Source: Pictodentalium vernedei (Eukaryota > Mollusca > Scaphopoda > Dentaliida > Dentaliidae). Taken from it: a DNA stretch of 64,000 bases. Shown piece after piece: positions 10,200 through 22,783 of the stretch. The translations under genes were made by a program, and so were the position numbers. The stretch is from positions 385,746,718 to 385,810,717 of the forward strand of contig CM062290.1 in NCBI GenBank assembly GCA_031216915.1. Reading direction: 5' to 3'. The notes under the pieces are model-generated. The model had not been told where the DNA came from. It ran no database searches and saw only the letters and a list, made by a program, of their open reading frames with translations. The first letter of the stretch is position 1; the number at the start of each line of letters is the position of its first letter.

Positions 10200-13100
10200 T
10201 AATAATAACAACACTTTGGCGGACCGCTGATTTGTCGCGGTTCTCAGGTGAGAAGGCCTTGCTCCCAACTGCCTCCCTATTCCCATGCTTCTTCTCTCCT
10301 CCCAGCACTTGGAGACGAACTGCTTGATGATATCCCTTGCCCCATTCTTCCCCAACTAAACTCACTTCTTTTTTTTCTTCTTTTTTGTTACTCACTTTTA
10401 GTACTGAAATGGTTAACCGGATAACCGGTTTGAAACCGGTTACCTACCTAACCGATTAAAAAAAAACATCAACTGGTTATCCGAAATATCGATAGTGATC
10501 ATCATTCCACGGTTAAAACATAGTAAATCTGTCGCTTCTCCTTTGGGATAGATTACTAAAGCTCCCCCCCTCCATGGCTCCTGCAAAATCAATTTAAGGA
10601 GAGCCGTAATGGCTCTCCTTAACAGCTGTGAAAGTTCCCCTTAAACCTTCAATTTCCTTATTAATAACCGACAAAGCACAGAATAGCTCTCCTGGCACAG
10701 GTTTAGGAGGGCTGTAGTAGCTCCCCTGGATTTTTTAAAAGTCCAGGCCTGGATTACAACTCGAAGCAGCGCTGTATATATTGAGAAAGAATCGACTTTG
10801 GCGTTCAAGACTTCTTTAATGATCAGCAATTTCCGTGAGTTCAGAGTAACCACAGAAACTATTCCTTAGTGTGTATACAAACGAACGCTGTCGAGTACTC
10901 GACAACGTTCGTTTGTATACATACTACGGAATAGTTTCTGAGAATACTGCTTCTGACCTATAGTTTTGATCCCAGATTCAGTGAAATAATGGCTACGGTT
11001 AACCGGATATTATCCGGTTAATAGCTCTCGATAAATCGGTTGTGAAAATGAGCCAACCATTTCAGCCCTACTCACTTTTGATTTTTGAAGGAGAAATCCG
11101 ACAATTGAGTTATTCAACTCAAAACTGTCCACACAATGGCTCAAAAGCATAAAACAGCCAATTTTAAAACACATCCACACTATTGTTAGATCAGATAACG
11201 AAAAACTAGGCAATAATTTTGTGCAGCTCATCGTTGGCACAGTTGACGAATTGCATAATTCACCTCGTTCGGTACCGGTCAAATAGGCTACCTTTTCTAA
11301 CACACAATTTCTGATGCAAAAATAGTACTGCCAGTTTCAACAGTTCTTGTACTTATCGGCATGTGTTATGGAAAAACGAATGTACATTGCATTTTTTGGA
11401 ATCTTATGCAAAGACACCGACACACATTGGCAAATATTTTTTCCGATTTTCTGTTTGCAATGAAATTAGGACACAGAAATGATGCCAGTTAGGATCTCTA
11501 AATAAAAAAAATGCCAAACATTTAACTCCAGTAATGTTATAACCTATATTTTTTTAAACATGGATACTCTTGTGTTTGGAATAAACATGCATGCATGTTT
11601 ATTGTTTTCCCAAAAATTTTCCACCCTGCACCATGCTTATTCCAGTCTGCACTTCTATTTAATTTTCGACAGAGCGGAACACATCCGAGGGAAAAATTGT
11701 GCATTTTGACTGCAGCAAATAAATTATTGCATGCATTTACTTACCGGTACCTCTATAATAAACTGTACAGGTATATAATGTTTATTTTGGCCTCAAGGGT
11801 AAGGAATCTAAAAAACGTACAATTCAAAGTAAGTTGCAGGATCACCACTTGGCACCATATTGACTGTAAACATGTGTCCCACTTTTCCTCCATTGGTGGC
11901 ACCAGGTTCTATGTGGGCTTTCCAAAAAAATAATGCAAGAACGGTGAGAACCAGATGTTAACATTGTAGGAAACACAGGACACATACTGTGACATTGCCT
12001 ATAGTGGTCATCTAACCATTATCTTACAACTTATTTTGACTTCTAATGTATATGTCGCATGCTCCGATAGGATTTCCTACCCTGCACTTATATTCCAGTC
12101 TGCACTTTTATTAATTATGGCCATTTTTTCTACCCCGCACTTATATTGCAGACCGCACTTCCATTCGAAACACGAGAGTAATGTATTCACAAAATAACAG
12201 CTGTTATTTTTCTTCGTAATGTTTTTGTTTTTAATAGAACTAAATTGTTTTTGTGAGATTAGTGTAACCGATCAAAAACCGTTACCAGACAAACTTTCGC
12301 CTGTCGTCTGTATACATAGTGGTTGGTTCTCAACTTTACTGAGTGGTATCATTTTACATTAATAATTGAACAATTGCAGAAGATAACAAAATGTGGTTAA
12401 TGAATCATCACAAAGAAATGCTTGGCAACAATCGGTTGAACGGATGTTCCAGAAGCCGTTGCTTTTGTTAGACGATTACTCACAATCAGTGGCCAATTCC
12501 GATCATCGGATGAACACTAGTTACATCAGGTAAAATAGAAAATTTACCTGCCCACACGATATGTAGTGTTCAAAAACAGAAGACAACAGAAAAAAAAAAT
12601 GTTTCAGGAATTTCTAGCACAATATATCATATGGTCTCAATACTTAGTCACCCTTTGAATTTTAGCATGGTCTCATCTACATACTAGTAGAGTTCAAGTG
12701 TAGGTAATAAAAACTTTCTGAATTTTTTCAATGCGATATCTTATTACTGGTTGAATTTTCCAAAGTTAATGCGGCTAGCGCCTGGAGGGACCCCCTTCCC
12801 CCAAACCGTATATGTCATAACACGAACTTAGGTTACATAATGCAATAGCACAAAAATTGCCGTTTTCTTTTCGAATATCCCCGTGACAATAACTGTGTGA
12901 ACTATAACTTGTGAAGTCAAAACAAGACCATTTCTATGTTTAGATACACATTTTACAATAAAAAAATATTACAAAATGCGATACCCACGTGCAATAGTTT
13001 GGGCCATGATTACTCTGTGGACACCAACTGTATCTGTGCGCTTACCAAAACCGGCCCAACCATGTACCAGAACACTTCAACGGGTCTCCGCACATACCGA

Positions 13101-13400
13101 TTCTGACGGTACTCACATTGAGGTTACCAAGACAAAGAAGTAAAACGGTTGTGTGTTCAGGGTATAACCGTGTGATATCGAGTGAATCGCCTCACTACGA
13201 GTTCGACCTGCAATGTTTCGACCCGAAAAAGTGACTTCGACCCGTTCTTTTGATTTTTTGGAAAGAAAAATTGATCTCAAAAGTGATTTAGACCGACTTT
13301 AAAAAAAAAAACTTCATTTTTTTTCGTTCTGCTTACCAACTGATGGATTCTTACTTGATTTTATCTCACTTAATTTTTATTACTTCGATGTTCATTTGGA
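10200..13400. other. No gene recognised; simple inverted and repeated motifs
   Basis: It holds GGTTAACCGGAT-type motifs facing each other near 10410 and 11000, a strong hairpin at 10852-10940, and a CCTGCACTTATATTCCAG motif repeated near 11625, 12080 and 12133. The facing GAAATGGTT motifs near 10404 and 11055 (inverted) may be ends of a decayed transposon. No coding frame resembles a known protein. Confidence 0.5.
10852..10940. repeat. Near-perfect hairpin
   Basis: CAGAAACTATTCC ... GTATACAAACGAACG ... TGTCGAGTACTCGACA ... CGTTCGTTTGTATAC ... GGAATAGTTTCTG forms a stem of about 42 bp with almost no loop. It is probably a tiny foldback element. Confidence 0.8.
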
Positions 13401-13727
13401 TAAAAATGTGTCAAGTTAAGTCTACTGTACCCCACTTATCAAAACCGAATACACCAATTCCTCCTCTGACCAAATCGTCCTCTGCAATTTGATCCAAACC
13501 GGCAGCTACATTTTGACCCGAACCGGCCACTATTGGACTCAAACCGTCCCTGAAAATATATAGAAAACGAACATTTTTTGTAGACTCTACATATCTCACA
13601 ATAATAGTCATCGAACGTGTTGGATAAACTTTGAATTATTTTTTTCTTTACATTTTCTTTAGTTTTTTAATGGTTTTATTTGAGTATAGGTTATTTTCTT
13701 GTTTGATGATTGTGTAAAGTTGAATCC

Positions 13728-13873
13728 TAGTCAAAACGTCCCCAAACCAAAACGTCCCCTAACAGGTTGGTCAAAACGTCCCCAAAAAGTTGGTCAAAAC
13801 GTCCCCAACATTTGGTCAAAACTTCCCCAAGAGTTTATCAAAACGTCCCCAAGAGTTGGTCAAAACGTCCCCT
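13728..13873. repeat. Minisatellite of the phrase GTCAAAACGTCCCC
   Basis: Seven spaced occurrences of CAAAACGTCCCC (one with TT for GT) are joined by variable words such as AAGAGTTG, AACATTTG and AACAGGTTG. Spacing is about 19-23 bp. The constant core with variable linkers is unlike an ordinary tandem duplication. Confidence 0.8.
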
Positions 13874-13879
13874 TCGTTG

Positions 13880-15010
13880 TTTCGTGACTGGGACCATTGA
13901 AATAGCTTGTGAGGTTATTTTATAATACATTTATTGTGTTACAAAACATTAATTATAAATAACCTCACTTCTGTCAGAACGCTGCTTATGCGTGCCTCCC
14001 CTAACTTCGCGAGTGTCTTATGAATAGAAAACATTTAATACCATAGCCGAGAAGGGGAAATTCGCATCCAAGGTTAATTTTATTAAGGGCCCCCTTTCAA
14101 AAGTGTCGGGATACAAAGGCATCTGACGCGAGCCATGATCGATGATGCGGAATGCCCCCCCCCCCCCCCCTCCCGAAAAACCTGAAATCAGTTACTTCTG
14201 GCGACTTTTCTGCCAAGTTGATTTAGTAAGGTTATCACTTGCAGTCCAAGATTATAACTGTTGGTCAAGCGCAGAGACCCATTCACGATACCGGTGGTGG
14301 GGGGGGGGGGGGGGTGCAAGTGCAAACATGTCCTGATAGCCCATGTTTGTTTATCTTTTGGTCTGGTACGTCCTTTGACAGGACGGACAAAGCAAAAAAT
14401 TAAAATACAGTATTCAGGTCATTTTGTAATGGGGAAGGAGGGGGAATGCATGTGTAGAATCTATATATTATGTGCAAGAGGTGAGAGTATATGGTGGGTC
14501 GGGGCTTATTGAAAGAAAAACGACTCTGAATATCAACAAATTTTATTACACACCAATGAGCTTTCCATCACTAAACAAAACGACAAAATAAAACATAACG
14601 ATATAATGTAATACAAAAACACTCAACATGACTTCGGACATTTATGAATGCGATTCAAGTTTGGAATTTTATCAAGAAACGTACCCCAATTTCCCGTATC
14701 AAAAGAGCGTAATGGCTGGCAAGATTATCACTCGTGATGTCATTTTTATGATTCCACCAATGCGTGCGCAGGTTTTTATCTTACAATCAACATGTATTTT
14801 GTCTGAATTAACTCACTAACTGTGTATATCCGTCGTGTATCCGTCCCCCTGATACAGATGTTTGTATCAGGGGGTCTGATACAAACACGTTCCCTTCGCG
14901 AGAGTTCCTTTTTTGTCTTTTTGTTCATCCGTACGAATAGGTAGTTCGTTATATATTCGTCTACATTCTTGACTTATGATTATCCCCAGTATATTGTAAG
15001 ATAAAATGAT
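13880..15010. other. No gene; homopolymer runs and a small hairpin
   Basis: C-runs lie near 14154-14174, a G-run near 14299-14314, and a short hairpin at 14845-14874 (CCCCCTGATACA facing TGTATCAGGGGG). Open frames here are short and not recognised. Confidence 0.5.
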
Positions 15011-15014
15011 TATT

Positions 15015-15158
15015 ACCATTTTGTGGATGTACAAAATATGTATCCGAGTCTCGCTCCGGGTTTTAAGGGTAGATCACGACTCGGTTCGATTCATCATGAT
15101 ATGTCCTTAGAACCCGGAACTCGACTCAGATACATATTTTGTACATCCACATAATGGT
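15015..15158. repeat. Foldback element
   Basis: ACCATTTTGTGGATGTACAA at the left is inverted at the right (TTGTACATCCACATAATGGT). The palindrome continues inward through ATATGTATC..GAGTC and CCGGGTT. Arms are about 55 bp around a loop of about 35 bp. Non-coding. Confidence 0.8.
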
Positions 15159-15607
15159 ATTATTCTCTTTGTATCGGTTTATTGATATACAATGCATCCC
15201 TACATGCATGTGTTATTGAAAATTCATTCGACACGTTTTGCAAAAACTCACCTCGGCCAATCAAATACAAGGAAATCTAATATCATGAACCCGTTGAACC
15301 CCGATGTATTTTCAACCTGCAGCTTTGGATCTACCCCACACACGTACTTGGCACCCATCCCCCTGAAATCATGATGTATCATGTCCCTGTCCAAAAGCGG
15401 CTATGAACTTGGCACTGGATTCGCATGGCGATTTTCGAATCAATTTTCAACTATAACTAATCAATTTCACATGTCAAAAACATAAAAAAGAATAGGAAAA
15501 GCTAATCAAAATATCCAAGTTATTAAACTGTTATTCACTTTTTAAAAATTAAATCGACCCATGTGACACTGCCGTATACCAATTACCAACACATAATAAT
15601 TTTTATT

Positions 15608-18203
15608 CTACAGCTTTGGTCCATTCAGTTTGCTGCTCTCTTTCAAAAGGCGCTCGGAGTTAAAAATGTCCTGTTCAAAGTCATTCCACAAAATGTCCAG
15701 TCCTCCCTGAATCTCCCTCACGTGTTTTCTCTGTGCCCTATTCAACTTCCCATCACTTACAAGCTTTATCTGTAATGGTATCAGTTTGGCTTCATTGTGC
15801 AATAGTGGTATCAAAACATACAGCGGTTTTTGTTGTTGTCCAGCCTTCACATTAATCCGATGATGCCAGCCTGTGAAGTTAAATTTAATAAGTCAGTTAA
15901 ACTTTGTTGTATAATTAGGATAATCATTAAAGAACATTTGGATTTTCACATCGAATTAAAATAGAGTCTCAAAGCAAACACTTAATCTGAAGAGCCACGA
16001 AGACTACCCTGAGTTCGCTGTCACAAAAATGCGGAATGTTGCCAAGCGCCCCAATGAGTCCCGAAGACAAATTTAACAAAACACTAATAATTATAAGATA
16101 GATTACCTTCTACATCATTGTTGGTCCGTACAGGTTGGCGATAAACGGACCAGCTCTCAATTGGATATGCACTGCTTTCAGTCCACTTGTCTTGTATATA
16201 CTCCATCAATTGCATCATTGGGCCTAAAAAATAAAAATGTGACACATCAAGGTACGTCGATTATAATACCGGAGTCTTCCAAATAATTCTCACTTATCCC
16301 CCCCCCCACCCCCCCCCCCCCCCAGCTCACTTAGAATGCGGACTTAATAAATATTGATTGTAGTTGCATACCTGTTGGTGTCTTGTCCTGCTGAGCGCGA
16401 AACTCATCTGGTATGGTGTCTGTCGGAAAGAAAGGCAATGCCATGACTTTTCTAATCGCTTTGCGCACCGAATCTTTTTCTTGATAAACACCCTGCCAAA
16501 AATAGAAACAAACATTTGTATTTGCAATGTACAAAACATGACCCCCGCAGAACTGGGGGGGATATGTCAGACAGTAAAAACGTTGAAAAATTATTTAAAG
16601 AAAATACACACCTGTAAGCCAAGTTCAGCGCACTTCCTCCAAATGCACTGCGTCCAGTGGAACGCGCAGCCCCTAATTGCAATGTTATCCAAAACTGTAT
16701 GGCATGCCTTCCAAATGGCCTTTTAAAAATCTGCCACCACCACTTTAACTGAAAGATCCATTTCTGCTGCAGCTCTGAACACTTCAGGTACCTGATAGAG
16801 AACAGAAAAGATGTTTTTTTAGGTGATGTTATGCTGTGCCGTGCATAGAACAGTTACTTGATTGTTAGCATTGAGTGGAATTAATTCAAAATCTAATCCG
16901 AAATGCACAAAAAACAATGCCTTGACAGTCGGCTCGAAAAGACTATAAATTTTGGAATCGCAAAACAAACACAATAACAATGAATATATTGTAGATAATG
17001 TACAGTTTTATACACACATTGGTGTAGTCTTTGGACTTTCTTCGTGACATTACAGAAAATGCCAACGGTACCATTTTACATTCATCCCCTGACCGAATAA
17101 ATGCATGAATTGACAGCAGCTGGTGGAATGGTGGTCTCACAACCTTAAAAGTGCCATCGATGTACCTGAAAAATACAATACATCAAATTGACATTTTTTT
17201 TACATTGAGGTGGTCTTCTAAAAAAAAAGGTACATACCAACTACATTTACAATGTATTTAATACCAAGTCGCCTCTGGTGGGAATACTAATTTACTATTT
17301 TTAGTTTTTTTGCATATCAGTATATCTAGAAAAGTTACATACCAGGTTTTTGCGTTGCTGAGCATCTCGAGTTGCTTGCTAGTCGCAAAAAGGATTTGCC
17401 TTTCACCATCAGGCATTCATATATCTTTCACTAGAAACCCATCCGGCAAGTAGTCTGTGGCAAGCTGAAGAATGGAGAAGAAAACGGCCAGTCAGTTGTG
17501 AGCAAAAAATTTAAGTAAAAATGATGACCAGACTATACCAGTTTCAGCCTCTTCGATTTACTTTAAAAATTACATTTATAAATAACTTTACTCGAAAAAA
17601 AATGCTCTATAAAGAATATAAAAAAAGAAATGGCCTTGAACGAAAGAAAACAAACGACCTCAAACTCAAGGCTCCGTGGTTCTCTGAGCCGCAAACTCTC
17701 ACGAACTCTGTTCACCACCCGAATCAGATTGCTGTGGTTTGGACGTGTTATTAGTGGAGCGCTTGGGTCCAGCATGTCAACCATAACAGAATCCACGACT
17801 GAAGAACCAGACTTCTGATGTTCTTGCTTCGCAAATTCTTTCACCTGTCAAAAAATAAATATTCATCTTATGAATATGAAATCCAGTTCAATGAGAATTT
17901 CGTACCAAGATACACTAACTCCAGGATAATACAACGGACCGGTCATTCCACCAAAATTGCAGTAATAAAAAAAAATGCTGCTACCTTTAGACTGCAAAAA
18001 ATTAAAGGAAACCTACTATTTATTTATTCATTACTTACTTTTGCTTTTATCTCTAAAGCCACATTTATGCCAGGCGTCGCTTCGTGCGTGTGTAGGTGAG
18101 CCCCTGCTACAAACGTGTCTCCTTTCCGAACAACTGTGGCGGGACATGTCAAGCGTTTATTCCGTACTGAGCACCTCCAGTATGTTGCGTCTTTCATCAC
18201 TTT
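15608..18203 (-). pseudogene. FLYWCH-zinc-finger MULE transposase gene, decayed, eight exons
   Basis: Seven introns with GT/AG borders separate exons at 18039-18203, 17659-17844, 17343-17464, 17018-17165, 16612-16791, 16372-16492, 16107-16223 and 15608-15870, in transcription order. The first carries a FLYWCH-type zinc finger (YWRC..., then C and H-x-H). Later exons carry MULE landmarks: LPDGFLV, YIDGTFKVVRPPF (first catalytic Asp), a VVADF segment with GCAFHWTQ, MALPFFP, and VRTNNDVEGWHHRIN. Exon phases fit together across all introns checked. Disruptions: a 2-nt shift near 18085 in the finger exon, TGA in exon 3 (GATATATGA), and TAA at 16723-16725 where this family normally has Glu after ADF. 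The last is the acidic catalytic region. It is therefore a dead Mutator-like transposase or a decayed domesticated copy. Terminal repeats and the true start were not found. Confidence 0.85.
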
Positions 18204-18264
18204 CTGAAATGATAAAAATTAGCTAACAGTGTAATCTGTTCTCTTCAGAAGATATTTTACTCAT

Positions 18265-18699
18265 ATGTGCCACTCTGGGGTAGTGGAGGGTTCATGCCCA
18301 CTAGACCAACTCCCACTAGACCAATTCCCTCCAATGAGTGTTAGACCAGCATGGGAAGGGATCAAGGAGGAACTTTTAAATTCTCAGGGCAGTGGCATTT
18401 CAGATTTCAGTGACTATGTGGAAACTACATGGATATCTAGCCAGGCAACATTCCCAATAAAACTCTGGAATCATCACCATACCCCGGCCCACCGTTCTAA
18501 TAATAGTGTAGAGAGATGGCACTGTAAGCTACATCGAATAGTTGGAAAATCTCATCCAAACATATATGAACTAATTGACATTTTCAAACAAGAAACTACT
18601 GTCAACCAGGTTAAATTATATATAGAATATGGCGCCCCTCCTCCGAAACGCATGGGGCCGATTTGTACAAACAACCCGAGCCCGACCAGAGTCCACTGA
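18265..18699 (+). pseudogene. C-terminal fragment of a second MULE-type transposase
   Basis: The plus-strand frame carries DYVETTWI, FPIKLWN, RSNNSVERWHCKLHR and SHPNIYELID. These match the C-terminal segment of FLYWCH/MULE transposases but differ from the gene at 15608-18203, whose equivalent is DKWTESS...RTNNDVEGWHHR. The segment ends at TGA near 18699. The catalytic part upstream is missing, since the neighbouring gene lies there on the other strand. It reads as a solitary exon or fragment. Confidence 0.7.
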
Positions 18700-18967
18700 A
18701 AGTGAAATGACTAATTGTAATCACAAAACTTTTATTTCTCTTTTAAAGGTATATCCCGTGAATTATATCTCCAAATTGTGAACTCAGAAGAAGCAATTGT
18801 TTATTGGTGTGAGAGATGCGGTGTACTGGTCGACCAGTCGAGTACTCCAGGGACACCGAATGCGGAGAGTAGCCGATTTTCTCTAATAAGTGACAGAAGC
18901 ACAGATCTAAATGGGTAAGACCAATAAGTTAAAATGAGGATCATTAGCAGCGATAACAAGTTTTTCC

Positions 18968-19165
18968 TTTGCCTAACTTTACGGCCAAAATCGGCCATCG
19001 ATATTTACAAAAATCACCATTCAATTTTTGTATCCGAAACATGGCTTATAACCTCTCAGTTGAACGAGATCGCTCCAATGAGTCTTGGAGCGAGCTCATT
19101 CCACTGAGGGGTAATATTGAGAGGTCAAAAGCTATGTTTTGGGAGACACTAGAATGATGCGTAAG
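18968..19165. repeat. Degenerate relative of the TTAA palindromic MITE
   Basis: GGCCAAAATCGGCCA, CCATTCAATTTTTGTA, CGAAACATGGCTTATAACC and an inverted GTTTTGGGAG/GGTCA half resemble the three MITEs at 35750, 41136 and 51959. The ends are decayed. Confidence 0.6.
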
Positions 19166-19359
19166 TGTTCTTTTGAAACATGTTACGCAAGAACCATCTT
19201 TGTTTTGTTTATACGTACGGTAAAAATGACATTGTAAGATCTTTCTAATCATAACATTTTTTTTACTTCAGTTAACTGAAAATATCTCCACTTTTCACTT
19301 TTGCAGACACATATCACCTCTGCATGTGTTTGGCGAAACCCTAACTGAAAATAAAATAT

Positions 19360-19905
19360 GAAACACCCCCCCTCCCCCCCCCCCCCCGTTTTAAAAAAAA
19401 AGCTAGTTCTAAAAAGGACGGTAAGCGTATAAAAACTCTTTTACTAAATGTACCTCTGAAAGTGTGAAGTGACAATTTAATGAAGCGTGCGCAATATAAA
19501 ACGAAGATTATTATGTATTGTTTGTTTTATTGTAGACTATTTTCAAATTATAAATGGTTTCTCCCCAAAAACACTTGCTGTTAAATCCCCTCGTGGTGAA
19601 CAGAAACATTTAAAATTAGCTACACCTCCATCGAGCAAGTATGATAATATTCACCCCGTCGTGCACCTCAGCGAAATCGTTGTTTTCCATGCACAAAATG
19701 GCGTGTCGATCAGTGCCGATGGAAAAATGATCTATTTTGTCTTGTAAATAGTCTACAATAAAACAAACAATACTTAATCTTCCTTCTACATACTTATTAT
19801 TTCGTAAGCTTCTTTAAATAATCACTTTTCACACATTCAGAGGTACATTTATTACTTTAAAACGTAGTTTTTTATACACTTACCGTCCTTTTTACCGGAT
19901 ACCGT
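19360..19905. mobile_element. Foldback element with GGACGGTAAG ends, next to a C-run
   Basis: A C-rich run at 19365-19387 precedes it. From about 19415, AAAGGACGGTAAGCGTATAAAAACT faces AGTTTTTTATACACTTACCGTCCTTT near 19895. Matches continue inward (AAATGTACCTCTGAAAGTGTGA and its inverse; ATTGTTTGTTTTATTGTAGAC near 19515 and its inverse near 19750-19770). A short open frame in the middle (19487-19747) is unrecognised. Confidence 0.75.
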
Positions 19906-20169
19906 CCTTTTTACCGGCAAAAAGTATTACTCGTAAATATCGGGTCTATTTTTATGTTTTCTAACTTCGATCGTTGCAATTGAAAGCATACCGATGCCGA
20001 TCACGTGATACCAGTTTGTTTGAGAACAGGCGATAATGTCATCTGCCAAAATTGAAAACGTTAAAAATGTCTCAATTAAGAGAATTGAATGAAGACAAAT
20101 TGTCTGTTTGTAGCTGCCATGTAAGGTGCAGGGTCAAAACTTTTTGTCAGAATCGCAGTGGTAATAGTA

Positions 20170-20345
20170 GTAATAACATGACTTTGTCGGGCCTGGTGGT
20201 TTATTAACGGTCCAACAGGTGTGAATAACAGCCCTTCAGCTTATTAACGGCCCGCGACTTCGTCTCGGGACTTTTATGAGATGTCGGGCTGTTATTCACA
20301 CCTGTTGAGCCGTTAATAAACCATTATGCCCTCCAAAGTCATGTT
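20170..20345. repeat. Palindromic hairpin with GAATAACAGCC motif
   Basis: GACTTTG..GGG at the left, then GGTTTATTAACGG and CAACAGGTGTGAATAACAGCC, are mirrored by GGCTGTTATTCACACCTGTTG, CCGTTAATAAACC and CAAAGTCATG. Relatives occur at 28640-28710 and 32105-32235. All share the core CCCGAGACGAAGTCG in one orientation or the other. Two of the three sit at the outer ends of the large inverted structure. Confidence 0.8.
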
Positions 20346-20351
20346 ATTGTT

Positions 20352-21905
20352 ATATTAACGATAGTAGTAGGAGATGTGGTAAACAGGCCATATCATTGGC
20401 CTGGCCCCGGTCACGTCACCGGTAGTGACGTCATAGACATGACACATTGGCAGTATGTTGTGTTGTCATGACAACTCTCGTGAGCGACCATCTCCATGAC
20501 GTGATCCCCATAGTTATATGTGGTGTTAGTGCTCATGAGCTGCGCATATTGTCAAGGTGATACGTGGTTTCTGTCGGCCATTTTGTATACTGGAGGCCGC
20601 TATCTTGGTTTCTTTGGTAGCACGTGGTTGCTATGTTACCCAAAGGCCTACAAAAGGACAGGGGTATGTTCGGAGGGTATGCTCCTTTGTACAAGAGTAA
20701 ATCTAATTACCACAAACAACCCGACAATCCCCCAAATCAGCAAAATCCCCCCCAAACTACCGAAACGGACTAGAATTTCCCCCATTTTGAACTTTTGTTC
20801 GGAATAACAGGGGTATTCGATTCAATTGGAGCATATCTAATTACCCAAAATAGACCCGACAATCCATCCAAACCACCAAAATGCACTTTTATTTGATATG
20901 AAACCCCATTTTGGGCATATAAGAATAGCAGGTAATGCTATAGTACAGAGATATCTCCCGGGGGTATGTTCTGTTTAATAGGAGTACTGTTTCCTACAAT
21001 CCCATTTTTAATGCCCTTTACAGATGCTACTCTAACAACAACAGTCTATCTAGTTTCAACTATCTCCGGTTCCCTCGCTCAAGTCTTACAATCGCCAGTG
21101 CTTGGTTTCCCATAAACTGTGTGCAGAGTTATCTCCCTTTTGCATAACGAAAGCCTATATGATTCCTAAAGCCAAGAATCTATCGAATAGTTACTGGTAA
21201 GTCATTGCTTGAACGACTCGAAGTCCATCGAGCAAATGAGCTTTAATAGAGCAATTGCTCGTTCGAGTGACTCGCACATACTGCTCTTCGACTCATTTCG
21301 GTATTTGAGGATACATATGGCCTGGTATTGTATTATTTGAGGATACCTTTCGAGGATACTTTTCGAGGATACCTTTTATAGGATAGTTATCTAAGAATAC
21401 TATTACATGTTTGGCCCAGCCTTCTAGGCCACCCCCAAGACATACCTATCCCAAATTTCTCTTATAAGCTATCGAGCACTTACTGAAAAGTCATTGCTCG
21501 AACGACTCGAACCTCGCCGGGCAAATGGGCTATAGGGCAATTGCTCATTAGAGTGACTCGCTTATATGACTCTTAGCCTCATTTCAGAAAAAGGGGTGCG
21601 TAAGGCCAGTTGTTTTCAAAAAGTGATTCCGTAAGTAGGATACCTAGAAACAGGGTTGATAATTTCCCCTAATAAGCTAAAGAGCCAAGAGAGTAATTGC
21701 TCCATGAGCATCTGCTCGAACGACTCGAAGTCCATTTGAGCTTTAGAGCAATTGCTCGATCGAGTGACTCCACATACTGCTCTGCGACTCATCTGGATAT
21801 TTTAGGATAGCTGTGATATTGTACTATTGGAGGATACCTTTTATAGGATACTTGTCAAATAAGGTTTTTACACCCGGGCACTTCATGCTACATCCGGGTA
21901 CTTGT
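20352..21905 (+). repeat. Left inverted arm of the large element
   Basis: It runs from AGTAGTAGGAGATGTGG to ACCCGGGCACTTCATG..CGGGTACTTG. GAGCAATTGCTCG-type words recur near 21250, 21540 and 21745, and GAGGATACCTTT repeats near 21340-21370. Its inverse is 27112-28637. Confidence 0.75.
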
Positions 21906-21984
21906 GTTGTGTAGTTGATAAAAAAAATACCCAACAAGATATAACATTTCATTCATTTTTATTCCATTTATAGTATATATTTTA

Positions 21985-22770
21985 TTAAGTTAAATGCTCC
22001 AGGCATCTTCTTCGTCTTTGTAGTTGTTCTGTCTTCTTCCTAGCCATCTCATCGTGTGGCGCTTCTTCCCATCGTCTGGCTAGGCCTTTGTTCTTGATAA
22101 AACACTTTCTCTCGTTTAACGCTGGTAGCTTGGCTTTGTTGGTGGCTTTATTTTTCCTGTCGGGCATCTTTCTTCTTTTTGGATTCCCCTTTCTTGTCTT
22201 TTATCTGTTTCATAGAGGTAAATTTGTTCTTAATGGGATTTGGCATCATACTCTTGTCTTCGGTCTGATTCGTAGTTTGAGTAGTAACTTCAGTCTTCTG
22301 AACATCATTCTTTGTGGGAGCTGGCATCGTTTTCTTGTCTTCAGTCTGTTTTGTAACTTCGATTTTTGTTTTGATCCATCTTTGAATCTTCATTCTTAGT
22401 TTGAGTGGAAACACCATTCTTTATGGGGCTGTCACCATTCTCTTGTCTTCAGACTGATTCATAATGATAACTTTGTTCTTGTTTTGATCTTCTTCAGTCT
22501 TCTGAACATCACTCTTTGTGGGAGCTGACTTCTCTTTCTTGTCTTCAACCTGTTTCACAACAGAATCCTTACTTTAATCCATCTTTCAATCTTCAGTCTT
22601 TTGATCATCATTCTCAGTGAGTTCGCCTGTCTCCATTTTCTTGTTTACTAATCGGCCAGTATCCACACATCTTTGTTTCTTTCCACCAGCATCCATGTCT
22701 AGATCTTTGTCTTGGCTCCATCTACCACAGTATTCACTTGGGTCAGTTCTCGGGAAGTCAGCTTTAATCC
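21985..22770 (-). CDS. Lysine-rich low-complexity reading frames (unidentified)
   Basis: The minus strand encodes basic, repetitive protein in broken frames. The stretch at 22148-22417 repeats QTEDK and KNDVQKTE-like blocks, and 21985-22167 is rich in K and R, ending near LQRRRRCLEHLT. The DNA repeats the phrase CTTGTCTTC..CTGTTTC..ACTTC..CTTCTGAACATCA every 70-80 bp between 22230 and 22600. It lies downstream of the acidic ORF and may be the same gene's tail, separated by the SINE at 22784-23144. I do not recognise it, and intact coding is doubtful. Confidence 0.35.
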
Positions 22771-22783
22771 AGCATCATTCTTG

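Noticed and set aside
13728-13873. CRISPR-like array
   Set aside because: The repeated phrase is only about 12-14 bp, linkers are 6-10 bp and similar, the host is an animal, and no cas genes are present. It is a minisatellite.
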